Both the position numbers and the translations under genes were made by a program. From Nocardia sp. NBC_01730 (GTDB lineage: Bacteria > Actinomycetota > Actinomycetes > Mycobacteriales > Mycobacteriaceae): a DNA stretch of 64,000 bases. The notes beneath the pieces are model-generated. The model was not told the origin of the DNA and made no database searches. It worked only from the letters and a program-made list of their open reading frames with translations. Below, piece by piece: positions 1 to 7,797 of this stretch (positions within the stretch are counted from its first letter, which is position 1; every line of letters begins with the position of its first letter). Location: positions 6,386,001-6,450,000 of the forward strand of contig NZ_CP109162.1 in assembly GCF_035920445.1 (NCBI RefSeq). Reading direction: 5' to 3'.

Positions 1-15
1 TCGTTGTTCACCGAA

Positions 16-32
16 CCGGTCCGCGGGACCGG
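16..32. terminator. GC-rich hairpin at window start
   Basis: CCGGTCC at 16-22 pairs with GGACCGG at 26-32 across a 3-nt loop. It could end transcription of a gene lying before the window. No U-tract follows, so the terminator role is only inferred. From here to about 240 I see no convincing gene. Confidence 0.3.
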
Positions 33-240
33 GCGATGCTGTGCCCGCTGTTTCAGATTTCGTTGAATTTCGCGGTTCGTGGCACGTCAACACCTGGTCA
101 CGGTGTGCGCGTGGGGTTCGCCAGGTGATCGCTGACCGTCGGTCAACGATCTCACCCCAGCGCCAACCTGATCCCCCGTCCACTTGTGTCGTGGTCGCCC
201 CGCGAGCGGCGCCGGTCTCGCACGTTCCGGCGGAACCAGG

Positions 241-270
241 TTGACAGTTCCGGTTTGTGTCTGCCAATCT
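241..270 (+). promoter_or_regulatory. Putative promoter of the SAM-IV-controlled gene
   Basis: A consensus -35 box TTGACA lies at 241-246. Weak -10 candidates follow at 263-268 (GCCAAT, 16-nt spacer) or 265-270 (CAATCT, 18-nt spacer). Transcription from either would begin just before the riboswitch at about 278, the expected geometry for a leader RNA. Confidence 0.45.
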
Positions 271-277
271 CGGTTCA

Positions 278-391
278 GGTCATGAGTGCCAGCGTCAAGC
301 CCCGGCTTGCTGGTCGGCAACCCTCCTCCGCGGTGGGGTGCTCCGGGTGACGACACGGCCGCCGCCCGACCGGGCGCGGCAAGCGCGGACT
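278..391 (+). ncRNA. SAM-IV riboswitch
   Basis: The leader shows the actinobacterial SAM-IV consensus. It begins GGTCATGAG at 278 and continues with AGCGTCAAGCCCCGGC, TCGGCAACCCTCC, GCGGTGGGGTGC, CCGGGTGACGAC and, at the 3' end, GGCAAGCGCGG near 378-388. SAM-IV RNAs bind S-adenosylmethionine and usually repress sulfur-metabolism genes when SAM is high. The controlled gene is the class V aminotransferase/desulfurase starting at 439. The 47 nt between the aptamer end and that ATG would hold the expression platform; I did not resolve it. Confidence 0.92.
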
Positions 392-438
392 CGACGAATC
401 ATTCGATCGCGGGTCCCCGAACCGACGGGATTTACGTG

Positions 439-1758
439 ATGACCACTGCTGTCGACACTACCTGTGCCGCGCTCGCCCGGGTCTCCGGCGACGACCTTCG
501 AGTGCCGCTTGTGCAGGGTGGGACGACCACCTACGCCAACTTCGACTACGCGGCGAGCGCGCCCGCATTGGCACAGGTCATCGACCGGGTACAGCAGCTG
601 CTGCCGTTCTATGCCAGCGTGCACCGCGGCGCGGGTTACGCCTCCCGGATCTCCACCGAGTGCTATGAGGCCGCGCGCGGCTCGGTCACCCGGTTTCTCG
701 ATGCCGCCGACGACCAGGTGGTGGTGTTCACCCGCAACACCACCGACTCGCTGAACCTGTTGGCCTCCTGTGTGCCCGGCGAGACGGTGGTGCTCGACAT
801 CGAGCACCACGCCAACTTCCTGCCGTGGGCCAGGAACGGCCGCCGCGTCGTAGCGGCCGCCGACACCGTCGAGGAGACGATCGGCACGCTGGTCGCCGAG
901 CTGTGTAGCAGACCGGCCGCGTTGCTCGCGGTGACTGGCGCGTCGAACGTGACCGGTGAGGTGCTTCCGTTGGAGCGGCTGGCCACCATCGCGCACCAGT
1001 GCGGCGCCCGGATTCTGGTGGACGCCGCGCAACTGGCCCCACACCGGCGAATCAGCTTGCGCGACACGGGTATCGACTATCTGGCCTTCTCCGGGCACAA
1101 GCTGTACGCGCCGTTCGGCGCGGGCGTGCTTGTCGGGCGCCGCGACTGGCTGGACGCGGCCCAGCCGTATTTGGCGGGCGGCGGGGCGGTGCGGGAGGTG
1201 AGCACCACCGGGGCCGAGTGGGCCCCGGCTCCACAGCGGCACGAGGCCGGGTCGCCGAATGTGCTCGGCGCCGCCGCGCTGGCCGCCGCCTGTGACACGC
1301 TCTGTGCGATCGACGCCGAAACTCTTGCCGCCCATGAACACCGGCTCGCCGACCGCCTGCGCGAAGGCCTGGCCGCTATTCCCGGTGTGCGCTTGCTCCG
1401 CATCTGGACCGACAGCCCCGACACCGTCGGCATCGTTGCCTTCACACTGGACGGTTTCGTCCCCGGCCACGTCGCCGCCTATCTCTCCGCCGAACACGGC
1501 ATCGGCGTCCGAGACGGCCGTTTCTGCGCTCACCCGCTGCTCACCCGTCTCGGTCTGGACGGCGCGCTCCGGGCCAGCATCGGCCTCGGCACCACCTCCG
1601 CCGACGTGGAACGTCTCGTCGAGTCCGTCGCCACTCTCGTCCGCACCGGCCCCGCCTGGGATTACGCCGCCACCAACGGTCTGTGGAACCCCACCCCCGA
1701 AACCCGCCCGTTCACCTCGGACGCCCCCACCGGCGCGGCGCCCTGCCTCATCGGCTGA
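439..1758 (+). CDS. Class V aminotransferase / cysteine desulfurase-like protein
   Basis: A 439-residue PLP enzyme of the class V aminotransferase (cysteine desulfurase-like) fold. SGHKLYAPFGAG carries the PLP-binding lysine. DAAQLAPH supplies the cofactor aspartate. A cysteine in GRFCAHP sits where SufS-type desulfurases carry the catalytic Cys. The frame stays open upstream to 286, but that part overlaps the SAM-IV aptamer, so ATG 439 is taken as the start. The riboswitch ties the enzyme to sulfur amino-acid metabolism. The substrate is unknown: desulfuration, or a transamination in methionine/cysteine recycling, are both possible. No Fe-S assembly genes are adjacent. Confidence 0.88.
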   Translation: MTTAVDTTCAALARVSGDDLRVPLVQGGTTTYANFDYAASAPALAQVIDRVQQLLPFYASVHRGAGYASRISTECYEAARGSVTRFLDAADDQVVVFTRNTTDSLNLLASCVPGETVVLDIEHHANFLPWARNGRRVVAAADTVEETIGTLVAELCSRPAALLAVTGASNVTGEVLPLERLATIAHQCGARILVDAAQLAPHRRISLRDTGIDYLAFSGHKLYAPFGAGVLVGRRDWLDAAQPYLAGGGAVREVSTTGAEWAPAPQRHEAGSPNVLGAAALAAACDTLCAIDAETLAAHEHRLADRLREGLAAIPGVRLLRIWTDSPDTVGIVAFTLDGFVPGHVAAYLSAEHGIGVRDGRFCAHPLLTRLGLDGALRASIGLGTTSADVERLVESVATLVRTGPAWDYAATNGLWNPTPETRPFTSDAPTGAAPCLIG

Positions 1759-1834
1759 AGGCTGCGGTTCCCCGATCCGAACGGGGCCGCCGGATACTAT
1801 CGGCGTATCCGGTACCCGACCTCGAGGTGGACCT

Positions 1835-2434
1835 ATGAGCACGCTGCCTGCCTGGGCCACCGACCCCGGTGCCCTTCTCATCACCGAGGAGGGCTACGCG
1901 GCGCTTCCGGAGGACGTCCAGCGCCAGATCGAGGTGGTCGACGGTCACGTGATCTTCTGCCGCAGTGGAACATTCCAACACAACAACGTGGCTCGGCGGC
2001 TGGCGAACGCCTTGGAACAGGCGGGCCCGGACCAGCCGTGCACCGGTGTCGTGACGGATTTCGAGATGCACTACGTCCGGAGCCGCCCGGCGAGCCCCGG
2101 TTTCTCGTTTCGCCGACCGGATGTGGCGCTGCACCGGTGCATCGATGACGACCGGAAGTTGACTACAGCGGACGTGCTTCTGGTGGCCGAGGTCGTCTCG
2201 CCGGGATCCGAGTACACCGACACCGTGGACAAGTGCGCGGAGTACGCGAACGAAGGAATCCCGATCTACCTGATCGTGCACCTGGCCGCCGATCGGAAGG
2301 TGAAGATCATTCAGGAGTACCGCCTGGATTGGGCCAGTCGCAGTTACCGACTGGCCGGAACACATCAGGATGTTCTCCGTCTGACCGACCCGTTCCCGCT
2401 CGACCTCGACTTCGCAGCGCTGGACGGTGGCTGA
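1835..2434 (+). CDS. Uma2 family (DUF820) PD-(D/E)XK nuclease-fold protein
   Basis: A 199-residue protein with the Uma2 layout. The N-terminus reads LLITEEGYAALPEDVQRQIE followed by VVDG. RRPDVAL supplies the metal-binding Asp. LLVAEVVSPGSEYTDTVDK holds the E-x-V-S-P-x-S signature and the downstream Lys of the PD-(D/E)XK site. YANEGIPIYLIV is the conserved tail strand. Uma2 proteins are presumed endonucleases, are very common in actinobacteria and cyanobacteria, and have no established role. ATG 1835 follows GAGGTGG. The gene stands alone behind the aminotransferase. Confidence 0.85.
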   Translation: MSTLPAWATDPGALLITEEGYAALPEDVQRQIEVVDGHVIFCRSGTFQHNNVARRLANALEQAGPDQPCTGVVTDFEMHYVRSRPASPGFSFRRPDVALHRCIDDDRKLTTADVLLVAEVVSPGSEYTDTVDKCAEYANEGIPIYLIVHLAADRKVKIIQEYRLDWASRSYRLAGTHQDVLRLTDPFPLDLDFAALDGG

Positions 2435-2493
2435 GCAGCACACGCACTGATCCGGAATCGGTCGCGCAAGTCCGACCGTGGGTCGCGGGCAGT

Positions 2494-3045
2494 TCAGTCG
2501 CCCAGTGATGACGGACGGTAATAGCGCCCGTTGTAGTAGAGGAGCGGGGCGGCGGCGGGTTTCTCGTCGGTGTTGTCGTGGACCCGGGTGACCAGGCCCA
2601 CAACGAATGTGTGGTCGCCGATCGGAATGAGTTGCCGCACGGCGGTGCGCAGCCAGATCGGGGTGCCGTGCAGGACCGGTTCGCCGGTGTCGAGGGTGGT
2701 CCACAGGGAGCGATCGGTGAAGCGTTCCTCGGCGGTCCTGGAGAAGCGGTGGGCCAGATGTTGCTGGTGTTCGCCGAGGAAGTGGATGACGACGGACTCG
2801 GCTTCCAGCAGTGCGGACAGGCTGGAGGACGTGTGCGCGATATTGAAGGAGACCAGCGGGGGTTCCAGCGACAGCGAGGCGAACGAGGTCGCGGTGAAGC
2901 CGACCGGCCCCTTCGGTGCGGACAGGGTGACCACGGTGACGCCCGCTGGATAGTGGCGCATGGAGGCGCGGTATTGCTCGGCGGTGATGCCGCTCAGATC
3001 ATCGAGGATCTGGAACTCTGTGTCGGGCGGTGGCGCTTCGGTCAC
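2494..3045 (-). CDS. Flavin reductase family (FMN-binding split-barrel) protein
   Basis: A 183-residue flavin reductase-like protein. [37 protein letters not shown] and [15 protein letters not shown] are the typical FMN/NAD(P)H-binding segments of HpaC-type reductases that feed reduced flavin to monooxygenases. DHTFVVGLV and a C-terminal [10 protein letters not shown] complete the domain. The GTG start at 3045 has TAGTTT exactly 6 nt upstream on the minus strand, suggesting a leaderless mRNA. No partner monooxygenase is adjacent, so the physiological acceptor is unknown. Confidence 0.85.
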   Translation of the reverse strand: MTEAPPPDTEFQILDDLSGITAEQYRASMRHYPAGVTVVTLSAPKGPVGFTATSFASLSLEPPLVSFNIAHTSSSLSALLEAESVVIHFLGEHQQHLAHRFSRTAEERFTDRSLWTTLDTGEPVLHGTPIWLRTAVRQLIPIGDHTFVVGLVTRVHDNTDEKPAAAPLLYYNGRYYRPSSLGD

Positions 3046-3123
3046 ATGACGAAACTACGCCCGAGTCTCCCCGGCGGGTGGTCGACCGCATGGTGGTCCG
3101 GTGTGCGGGCCACTGGTCGCGAT

Positions 3124-3600
3124 TCAATCGACGTCGATCGGAAGGCCCGCGGTGATCCGCACCAACTCGGGGAACGACGTGCGGAAAATGGTGTTCGGGT
3201 GCCCGCCCGCGGCCCAGACTTCGCGGTGCCGGGACAGTGCGCTGTCGACCCAGGTAGGCAGGTTGGTCGGATGACCGACCGGCGCGACACCGCCGATCGG
3301 CTGTCCGGTGACCTCACGCACCAGGTCGGCGGGCGCGCGAGTCAGCGTTCCCTCCAGTCGCGTACCGGTGTTCGCCAGATCGACCTGGTGCGCGCCCGAG
3401 ACCAGCAGTAGCACCGGATCGTCGTCGAGCAGGAACACGAGCGATTTCGTGATGGCACCCACCTCGACGCCGAGCGCTCGCGCGGCGTCCGCGGCGGTAT
3501 GCGTCGGCGCCGGCTGGGTGACGATGAGGCCGTGATGCCCACGGGCGATGAGGGTGTCCGCGACCCGGCTCGCGACCGGCGGCAATGACGACCTGCGCAT
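3124..3600 (-). CDS. YbaK/EbsC family aminoacyl-tRNA deacylase
   Basis: A 158-residue single-domain protein of the YbaK/ProX editing family. Such proteins hydrolyse mischarged tRNAs, classically Cys-tRNA(Pro). Visible signatures are ITKSLVFLLDD with the conserved catalytic Lys, LLLVSGAHQVDL, and the glycine-rich IGGVAPVGHP loop that shapes the acyl-binding pocket. ATG 3600 is preceded by TACCCT and 6 nt on the minus strand, a leaderless arrangement. The frame stays open far upstream without a further credible start. Substrate specificity cannot be read from the sequence. Confidence 0.86.
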   Translation of the reverse strand: MRRSSLPPVASRVADTLIARGHHGLIVTQPAPTHTAADAARALGVEVGAITKSLVFLLDDDPVLLLVSGAHQVDLANTGTRLEGTLTRAPADLVREVTGQPIGGVAPVGHPTNLPTWVDSALSRHREVWAAGGHPNTIFRTSFPELVRITAGLPIDVD

Positions 3601-3653
3601 GCCACCAGGGTAGAGCGATTGCGGGCGGTACGCCGGGCGAGTGGGAATGTCGA

Positions 3654-3974
3654 TCAGTACTCCGGGTAGCCCTCGATCGGACCGAGCATTCCCGCGATCC
3701 GCTCGTGGGTGACCCGCGCGAGTTCGGACAGGCTGTGCTCCGAGACCTGTTCGTGCACAACCGCTTCGAAGGCGCGATCGATATCCTGCTGGGACAGCGC
3801 GAGCAGTTCGACATCCGCCTTGGTCAGCAGCGCGTCCCGGTCCGCATAGGGGCGTGCTTCGGTCAGCTTCGCCGCCCACGTGACATTGCTGCAGCACTCG
3901 TACAGCGCGTGAACCGCGCTGCCGCGTGACAAGTCGTTGAACCGGTCGAGGCCGATTCCCTGATGCATCAGCAT
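3654..3974 (-). CDS. Short OHCU-decarboxylase-like protein
   Basis: A 106-residue protein. The N-terminal half (LDRFNDLSRGSAVHALYECC, VTWAAKLTEARPYADRDALL) resembles 2-oxo-4-hydroxy-4-carboxy-5-ureidoimidazoline (OHCU) decarboxylase of the uricase pathway. The family is usually about 160-170 residues with a catalytic HP(R/K)IG motif. Here that motif is absent; the nearest equivalent is THERIAG near the C-terminus, so the middle looks deleted. No uricase or transthyretin-like gene is nearby. GGAGG lies 5 nt before ATG 3974. It is probably a divergent short paralogue, not a working decarboxylase. Confidence 0.65.
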   Translation of the reverse strand: MLMHQGIGLDRFNDLSRGSAVHALYECCSNVTWAAKLTEARPYADRDALLTKADVELLALSQQDIDRAFEAVVHEQVSEHSLSELARVTHERIAGMLGPIEGYPEY

Positions 3975-4165
3975 GGGCGCCTCCGAACCCGATGACTGTG
4001 ATTCGCCGACTCGACCATGATCCGTCTTCCCACGAACCGGGCCCCAGTGTGTCGCTGCGAATTTGCACAGGATTTACACGCTCCGAGGTTTCCCGGCGAG
4101 TCCCACGCGACGGACGTTCCGCTAGCCGGGAGACGGGCCCTCGGACGTCTCGATACGCTGTACGA

Positions 4166-4987
4166 ATGACAGATTGGCAGGCTTTCAGCGTCGAAACGGA
4201 GGACCACGTCGCACAGGTGACGCTCATCGGTCCCGGTAAGGGCAACGCGATGGGCCCGGATTTCTGGCGTGAGCTGCCGGAGATCTTCCAGGCGCTGGAC
4301 GCCGACCCCGAGGTCCGCGCCATTGTGCTGACGGGTTCGGGTAAGCACTTCTCCTACGGGCTCGACTTGGTCGCGATGAGCGGCACGTTCGGACCGCTGA
4401 TGACGGACCGGGCCCTGGCCGCGCCGCGCACCGACTTCCTGCACGAGCTGCGCAAGATGCAGGCGTCGGTCACCGCGGTGGCGGACTGTCGCAAGCCGGT
4501 GATCGCCGCGGTGTCCGGCTGGTGCATCGGTGGCGGGCTGGACCTGATCGCGGCCGCCGACATCCGCTACGCGAGTGCGGACGCCAGCTTCAGCCTGCGG
4601 GAGGCCAAGGTCGCGATCGTCGCGGACATCGGGTCGCTGCACCGGCTGCCCGGCATCATCGGCGAGGGGCACCTGCGCGAGCTCGCCTACACCGCCAAGG
4701 ACATCGATGCCGCGCGCGCGGAGAAGATCGGACTGGTCAACGACGTTTTCCCGGACCAGGAAGCGGTGCTGGACGCGGCGCACGCCACGGCGCGCGAGAT
4801 TGCCGCGAATCCGCCACTGGTGGTGCAGGGCGCCAAGGACGTGCTGGATCAGCGGCGCAAGGACGAGGTCGCCGCGGGCCTGCGCTACGTCTCGGCCTGG
4901 AACGCCGCGTTCCTGCCCTCCGAGGACCTCGCCGAGGCGGTCAAGGCCGTGTTCGAGAAGCGCGCGCCCGAATTCAAGGGTGTGTAA
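4166..4987 (+). CDS. Crotonase family protein, dienoyl-CoA isomerase-like
   Basis: A 273-residue crotonase-fold protein. GSGKHFSYGLDL and GWCIGGGLDLIAAADIRYA form the CoA-binding/oxyanion region. The acidic residues known from delta3,5-delta2,4-dienoyl-CoA isomerase appear in place: Asp in GGGLDL, Glu in LREAKVAIVADIG and the following Asp. It therefore resembles ECH1-type isomerases more than a hydratase, and would act on unsaturated fatty acyl-CoA in beta-oxidation. TACGCT at 4154-4159, six nt before ATG 4166, suggests a leaderless transcript. The frame is open to 3992 but upstream starts lack support. Confidence 0.85.
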   Translation: MTDWQAFSVETEDHVAQVTLIGPGKGNAMGPDFWRELPEIFQALDADPEVRAIVLTGSGKHFSYGLDLVAMSGTFGPLMTDRALAAPRTDFLHELRKMQASVTAVADCRKPVIAAVSGWCIGGGLDLIAAADIRYASADASFSLREAKVAIVADIGSLHRLPGIIGEGHLRELAYTAKDIDAARAEKIGLVNDVFPDQEAVLDAAHATAREIAANPPLVVQGAKDVLDQRRKDEVAAGLRYVSAWNAAFLPSEDLAEAVKAVFEKRAPEFKGV

Positions 4988-5024
4988 AGCCATCTCCAAC
5001 GCTTGCCCCTGTCCGGATATCGCT

Positions 5025-5066
5025 CGATACTTGTATCGCGCAACTAATTGATTTGATACAAGTAAA
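5025..5066 (+). promoter_or_regulatory. MarR operator: paired GATAC palindromes
   Basis: CGATACTTGTATCG at 5025-5038 is a perfect palindrome (6-bp arms, TT centre). A second, degraded copy GATACAAGTAAA sits at 5055-5066. Read across both sites, ACTTGTATC at 5029-5037 is the exact inverse of GATACAAGT at 5055-5063. The second site overlaps the ribosome-binding sequence AAAGGTGAG of the MarR gene starting at 5078, so bound repressor would block the start. Autoregulation is inferred from position and symmetry. Confidence 0.75.
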
Positions 5067-5077
5067 GGTGAGATCGC

Positions 5078-5578
5078 GTGGACGCTGCGGACGACCGGTC
5101 GATCGATACGATCGCTGCTCAACTGACCCGGCTGCAGCGCATTCGGGACCGCACGGCGACACAGATCGGCGCGCTGACCAAGGACGGGCTCGACCCTGCC
5201 GCGTTCGCGGCCCTGTTCCGGCTGCTGTGCGATGGGCCGATGCGCTCGGGGGCGCTGGCCGCCGCGCTGTACTCCGACGCGTCGACGATCAGCCGCCAGG
5301 TGGCCCAGCTGGTCGAGCGGCAGTTGGTCGCGCGGCTGGCCGATCCGGCCGACGGCCGCGCCACCGTGCTTGCCGTGACCGAGCGCGGCCGCGCGGTCGC
5401 CGAGCAGATCCGTCGCCGCCGCAACGAGAACCTCACCAAGGTGATGGGGTCCTGGACGCCGGAGTCCAGGACCGTGTTCGCCGATCTGCTGCGACAGTTC
5501 GTCGACGATTTCGAGCGCGCGAAGCCCAGCATGCTGGCCGACATACGTCGTCACTGGGACGAGAACAGAAACGACTGA
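5078..5578 (+). CDS. MarR family transcriptional regulator
   Basis: A 166-residue winged-helix regulator of the MarR family. LLCDGPMRSGALAAALYSDA and STISRQVAQLVERQLVAR form the recognition helix-turn-helix, and the wing DPADGRATVLAVTERGRAV carries the conserved Asp and Arg. The GTG 5078 start follows AAAGGTGAG. Paired palindromes directly upstream suggest it represses itself. No divergent or downstream target gene is adjacent (the next gene, ppa, is convergent), so its other targets lie elsewhere. Ligand unknown. Confidence 0.9.
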   Translation: MDAADDRSIDTIAAQLTRLQRIRDRTATQIGALTKDGLDPAAFAALFRLLCDGPMRSGALAAALYSDASTISRQVAQLVERQLVARLADPADGRATVLAVTERGRAVAEQIRRRRNENLTKVMGSWTPESRTVFADLLRQFVDDFERAKPSMLADIRRHWDENRND

Positions 5579-5609
5579 GCGGGGAGCCCTGACGTGCCGG
5601 GCTCTCCGC
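5579..5609. terminator. Bidirectional terminator between marR and ppa
   Basis: GCGGGGAGCCC at 5579-5589 pairs with GGGCTCTCCGC at 5599-5609 across a 9-nt loop (11 pairs, one G-U). It lies directly after the MarR stop and just before the end of the convergent ppa gene, so it can serve both. Confidence 0.7.
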
Positions 5610-5626
5610 CCATATCGTTCGAACGG

Positions 5627-6118
5627 TCAGTGCCCGCCGTTGTCTTTCAGCCGTTGAATCGACGCCTCGACCTCGGCCTCGGCCTCGGCGCGGCCCACCC
5701 ACTCCGAGCCCTTGACGAACTTGCCCGGCTCGAGATCCTTGTAGCGCTCGAAGAAGTGCTTGATCGCGGCCAGCTCGAACTCCGGCACGTCCTTCAGATC
5801 CTGGATATGGTCCCAGCGGGGGTCGCCCGCGGGCACGCACAGAACCTTGTCGTCACCGCCCGCCTCGTCGGTCATCTTGTACATCGCGACCGGACGGGCC
5901 TCGACGATCACTCCGGGGAACACCGAGTCGGGCAGCAGGACCAGCGCGTCCAGCGGGTCACCGTCCTCGCCCAGGGTGTTCTCGATGTAGCCGTAGTCGG
6001 CGGGGTAGACCATGGACGTGTACAGGAATCGGTCGAGCCGGACCCGTCCGGTCTCGTGATCGACCTCGTACTTGTTCCGGGAACCCTTGGGGATCTCGAT
6101 CGTGACGTCGAACTCCAC
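5627..6118 (-). CDS. ppa: Inorganic pyrophosphatase (family I)
   Basis: A 163-residue soluble Mg-dependent pyrophosphatase that hydrolyses PPi to two phosphates and drives biosynthetic reactions. The family signature [10 protein letters not shown] with its metal-binding aspartates, the Tyr-rich YPADYGYIE, and GDPRWDHI are all present, and the length is normal for bacterial family I enzymes. ATG 6118 has GAAGGAG upstream. It is divergent from dacB, the arrangement also known in M. tuberculosis (Rv3628/Rv3627c). Confidence 0.97.
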   Translation of the reverse strand: MEFDVTIEIPKGSRNKYEVDHETGRVRLDRFLYTSMVYPADYGYIENTLGEDGDPLDALVLLPDSVFPGVIVEARPVAMYKMTDEAGGDDKVLCVPAGDPRWDHIQDLKDVPEFELAAIKHFFERYKDLEPGKFVKGSEWVGRAEAEAEVEASIQRLKDNGGH

Positions 6119-6323
6119 GCCATCTCCTTCGGTGCGTCTGTGCCGAGTCCGACGACTCGGCTCCTCTTCGGCGGCTGTCGACCCGGCGACCCGGCCGCTG
6201 TGGAGTGTGCCGACTCGCCAGGTTGTTCGGGGGAACGGTTGCGCAACGAGGATAGTGTGATCGGCGGGGATATGGGTGCGGCAGGCGGCTGTCGCGGAAT
6301 TCAGTCAGGAGAGCGTCGGCGAC

Positions 6324-7784
6324 GTGTCTGGTCGGAACAAGAACGTCGGTGGGCTGGCCGCCCGGCGGCGACGGAACATGTGGATCGGGGTCGCGACCCT
6401 GCTGGCGGTGCTGCTCGGCGGCGGCGTAGGAGCGCTGCTCGCGCTGAAGCCGTGGACCGACGAGTTCCGCCACGGCGGGCTGACCATCGCGGCGCCACCC
6501 GCGCCGGTCAAGTCGTTTCCGCAGGTCAGCCCGGCTCGCTCGAACGTGCCCGCACCGAGCCCCGCGGGAATCGCGGCCGAGCTCACGCCGGTGATCGGCA
6601 ATCCGGACCTCGGTGCGTTCGCGGGCCAGGTGACCGATGCCGACAGCGCGACCGTGGTGTGGAGCGGTGACGCGAGCAAGCCGATGATCCCCTCGTCCAC
6701 CGCCAAGATCCTGACCACCGCGGCCGCGCTGCTCACCTTGCCCGCCGAGCACCGGGTCACCACCCGGGTGGTCGCCGGTTCGGCGCCGAACGAGCTTGTG
6801 CTGGTCGGCAGCGGCGATCCGACGCTCACCGCGGAGCCGGACGGGAAGGGCTACTACCCGAACGGCCCGCGACTGTCCGACCTGGTGGCACAGGTCAAGT
6901 CCGCAGGTCGCTCGGTGGACACGATCCTCGTCGACACCTCCGCCTACGCGGGCCCGACCATGGCGCAGGGATGGGACCCGCTCGACATCGGCGGGGGGTC
7001 CATCGCTCCGATGGAGCCGGTGATGATCGACGGCGGTCGCCTGCAACCGCTCGTGGAGTACTCGCCGCGCACCGCGACGCCCGCGCTGGACGCCGGGCGG
7101 CGGCTGGCCATCGAGCTGGGGCTCGATCCGGCCCGGGTTCGGGTGGGGACCGTGCCCGCGGGCGCCGTCGAGATCGCAAGTGTGCGATCGGCTCCGCTGC
7201 GCGATCGGCTGCGCGACACGATGGTCCACTCCGACAATGTGCTCGCCGAGGCGATCGGACGGGAGATCGCCACGGCGACCGGCCGCGAGGCCTCCTTCGG
7301 CGGCGCGGTCGCGGCGGTGAACGCAGCGCTGAGCGAGGCCGGTTTCGATCTGACCGGCCTGAGCATGCACGACAACAGCGGGCTGTCGGTCGACGATCGG
7401 ATTCCCGCGCGGTTGCTGGACCGGATCATCGCGACCGCGGCCAAGCAGAACGGTGCCACCGCGGTGCAGCCGACCGGCACCAAGGCCAGGCCCGAGAACG
7501 ACCGTCTGGCGGCCACCTTGGCCCCGCTGCTCGACGACCTGCCGGTCGCGGGCGCCACCGGGTCGCTGACCAGCCGCTATGTCGCTCGGGACCGCAATGG
7601 TGCGGGCTGGGTGCGCGCCAAGACCGGAACTCTGTCGGTGTCCAGCGCGTTGGTCGGGTATGTGCTGGACGCCGACGGGCGGGTGCTCACCTTCGCTCTG
7701 ATGTCGAACGACCGACCGCCGGAGGTGAGCAGGCCCGCGTTGGACGCGATCGTAGGCACGCTGCGTAACTGTGGATGCTCGTGA
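6324..7784 (+). CDS. dacB: D-alanyl-D-alanine carboxypeptidase/endopeptidase (PBP4 type)
   Basis: A 486-residue class C penicillin-binding protein that trims peptidoglycan peptides outside the membrane. After a basic N-terminus there is one transmembrane anchor (WIGVATLLAVLLGGGVGALL), then a proline-rich linker. The three active-site motifs are complete: STAK in PSSTAKIL, SDN in HSDNVLAEA, and KTG in VRAKTGTL. GTG 6324 is preferred because AGGAGAG lies 10 nt upstream; an in-frame GTG at 6276 would add 16 residues. The next gene starts within about 15 nt of the stop, so the two are probably cotranscribed. Confidence 0.93.
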   Translation: MSGRNKNVGGLAARRRRNMWIGVATLLAVLLGGGVGALLALKPWTDEFRHGGLTIAAPPAPVKSFPQVSPARSNVPAPSPAGIAAELTPVIGNPDLGAFAGQVTDADSATVVWSGDASKPMIPSSTAKILTTAAALLTLPAEHRVTTRVVAGSAPNELVLVGSGDPTLTAEPDGKGYYPNGPRLSDLVAQVKSAGRSVDTILVDTSAYAGPTMAQGWDPLDIGGGSIAPMEPVMIDGGRLQPLVEYSPRTATPALDAGRRLAIELGLDPARVRVGTVPAGAVEIASVRSAPLRDRLRDTMVHSDNVLAEAIGREIATATGREASFGGAVAAVNAALSEAGFDLTGLSMHDNSGLSVDDRIPARLLDRIIATAAKQNGATAVQPTGTKARPENDRLAATLAPLLDDLPVAGATGSLTSRYVARDRNGAGWVRAKTGTLSVSSALVGYVLDADGRVLTFALMSNDRPPEVSRPALDAIVGTLRNCGCS

Positions 7785-7797
7785 CGGGTGGATGATC

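Noticed and set aside
295..1884. Long open frame antisense to the class V aminotransferase
   Set aside because: It lies wholly opposite a well-supported enzyme gene and a riboswitch. The translation is low-complexity Gly/Arg/Val-rich, typical of high-GC shadow frames.
3968..5554. Long minus-strand frame opposite the crotonase and marR genes
   Set aside because: It overlaps two genes with clear family motifs, and its product is Arg/Gly/His-rich with no recognisable domain.
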